DNA of 64,000 nucleotides, taken from NCBI RefSeq assembly GCF_030131845.1, contig NZ_JASKYM010000005.1:62001-126000 (forward strand), given 5' to 3'. Shown piece by piece: positions 63,546 through 64,000 of the stretch. The notes below the pieces were generated by a model. The model worked only from the letters and a program-made list of their open reading frames with translations. It made no database searches and was not told the DNA's origin. Positions within the stretch are counted from its first letter, which is position 1. Every line of letters begins with the position of its first letter. The translations under genes were made by a program, and so were the position numbers. This stretch comes from Romboutsia sedimentorum (lineage in GTDB: Bacteria > Bacillota > Clostridia > Peptostreptococcales > Peptostreptococcaceae).

Positions 63546-64000
63546 ATGAGAAATATAAAAATGACAATTAAATACGATGGATCAAGATACAAAGGATTTC
63601 AAAGGCTTCAAGATAATGATATGACAATACAAGGAAAAATAGAAAGTGTACTTAGAAAGATGACTGAAGAACCTATAGAAATAGTAGGTTCAGGAAGAAC
63701 AGATATGGGAGTTCATGCTTATGGTCAAGTTGCAAACTTTAAAACAAATACTGAATTATCTTTAAAGAAAATTAAAACTTACTTATATGAATACTTACCA
63801 GAAGATATTGTTGTAACAAATTTAGAAGAAGTTGAAGAAAGATTCCATTCTAGATACAATGCAAAATCAAAAGTATATTTATATAAAATATACAATAATG
63901 AAGCTCATGACCCATTTGCTAAAAAGTATACTACTCATATAGCAAGAAAATTAGATGTGAATTTAATGAAAGAAGCTAGTAAAGAATTAGTTGGAGAGCA
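63546..64000 (+). CDS. truA: tRNA pseudouridine synthase A (truncated by window end)
   Basis: The first ~151 residues of TruA, which makes pseudouridine at positions 38-40 of tRNA anticodon arms. It has MTIKYDGSRYKGFQ at the start, the catalytic Asp in GSGRTDMGVHAYGQVANF and FHSRYNAKSKVYLYKI. The ATG at 63546 follows AAAGAGGA. The frame is open to the last base, so the remaining ~95 residues lie outside. Confidence 0.95.
   Translation, partial: MRNIKMTIKYDGSRYKGFQRLQDNDMTIQGKIESVLRKMTEEPIEIVGSGRTDMGVHAYGQVANFKTNTELSLKKIKTYLYEYLPEDIVVTNLEEVEERFHSRYNAKSKVYLYKIYNNEAHDPFAKKYTTHIARKLDVNLMKEASKELVGE

Noticed and set aside
1-64000. tRNA, rRNA or CRISPR arrays
   Set aside because: No cloverleaf with T-loop consensus, rRNA segment or regularly spaced repeats was seen on either strand by eye; a dedicated scan could still find a missed tRNA.

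Overview
The window comes from a very AT-rich, low-GC Gram-positive anaerobe. ATG/TTG/GTG starts sit behind strong AGGAGG sites, and there are T-box and preQ1 riboswitch leaders, sporulation-type cysteine-rich proteins, selenium genes and a Clostridioides-like eut cluster. All of this fits Peptostreptococcaceae (the Clostridioides, Paeniclostridium, Romboutsia, Intestinibacter group). Family is inferred from gene content; I do not assign a species.

Layout. 1-6.8 kb: a large unrecognised protein, an apparently intact IS1182-type insertion sequence, two paralogous cysteine-rich (probably spore-layer) genes on the minus strand with matching sigma-K-like promoters, a DUF362 protein and a small basic protein. 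6.84-22.8 kb: a complete ethanolamine-utilisation microcompartment locus (eutG, eutS, eutP, eutV, eutW, eutA, eutB, eutC, eutL, a BMC protein with a C-terminal SAP-like tail, eutE, eutM, eutT, pduL, a conserved eut protein, eutN, a PduT-like tandem BMC protein, eutH, eutQ). Three ANTAR-type dual-hairpin/terminator leaders precede eutG, eutS and eutA, so the EutW-EutV two-component system made inside the locus should control it by antitermination. 22.9-26.8 kb: a tight run of a rhodanese lipoprotein, two VTT/DedA-like membrane proteins, a CCG-domain Fe-S protein and a CDP-alcohol phosphatidyltransferase. 26.9-30.7 kb: preQ1-I riboswitch plus queT, a degenerate FtsZ-like protein, and the selenium/molybdenum group yqeC, mocA and a molybdopterin-binding protein whose frame is interrupted by a single UGA followed by a SECIS-like hairpin. 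30.7-37.7 kb: ABC-F protein, small membrane and cysteine-rich proteins, YitT-like protein, GAPDH and a YjiH-type membrane protein.

37.43-44.98 kb: a decayed integrative element in the 3' end of the yjiH-like gene. It is bounded by a ~270 bp duplication of that 3' end and carries a frameshifted tyrosine integrase, an AbrB-like protein, an IS3 element with a nonsense-interrupted transposase, a DUF1540 protein, a frameshifted replication-initiator-like gene, a 42 bp direct repeat and a densely structured non-coding stretch. 45.0-55.9 kb: small basic protein, Na/Pi cotransporter, a 1413-residue acyl-CoA dehydratase activase-type protein, an ApeA-like HEPN protein (candidate phage defence), and a T-box-controlled amino-acid ABC transporter followed by an ArsC/Spx-like protein in which UGA occupies the catalytic cysteine position, with a good SECIS hairpin. 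55.9-64 kb: LarE, an RNA methyltransferase, a lysine-rich disordered protein, an HD-domain protein, a lipoprotein with an OmpR-type two-component system, and the start of truA.

Most notable: two candidate selenoproteins that ordinary gene calling would truncate, a degenerate FtsZ paralogue next to selenium genes, the ApeA-like protein, and the rhodanese/VTT/CCG/CDP-alcohol cluster of unknown function. No tRNA, rRNA or CRISPR array was seen.
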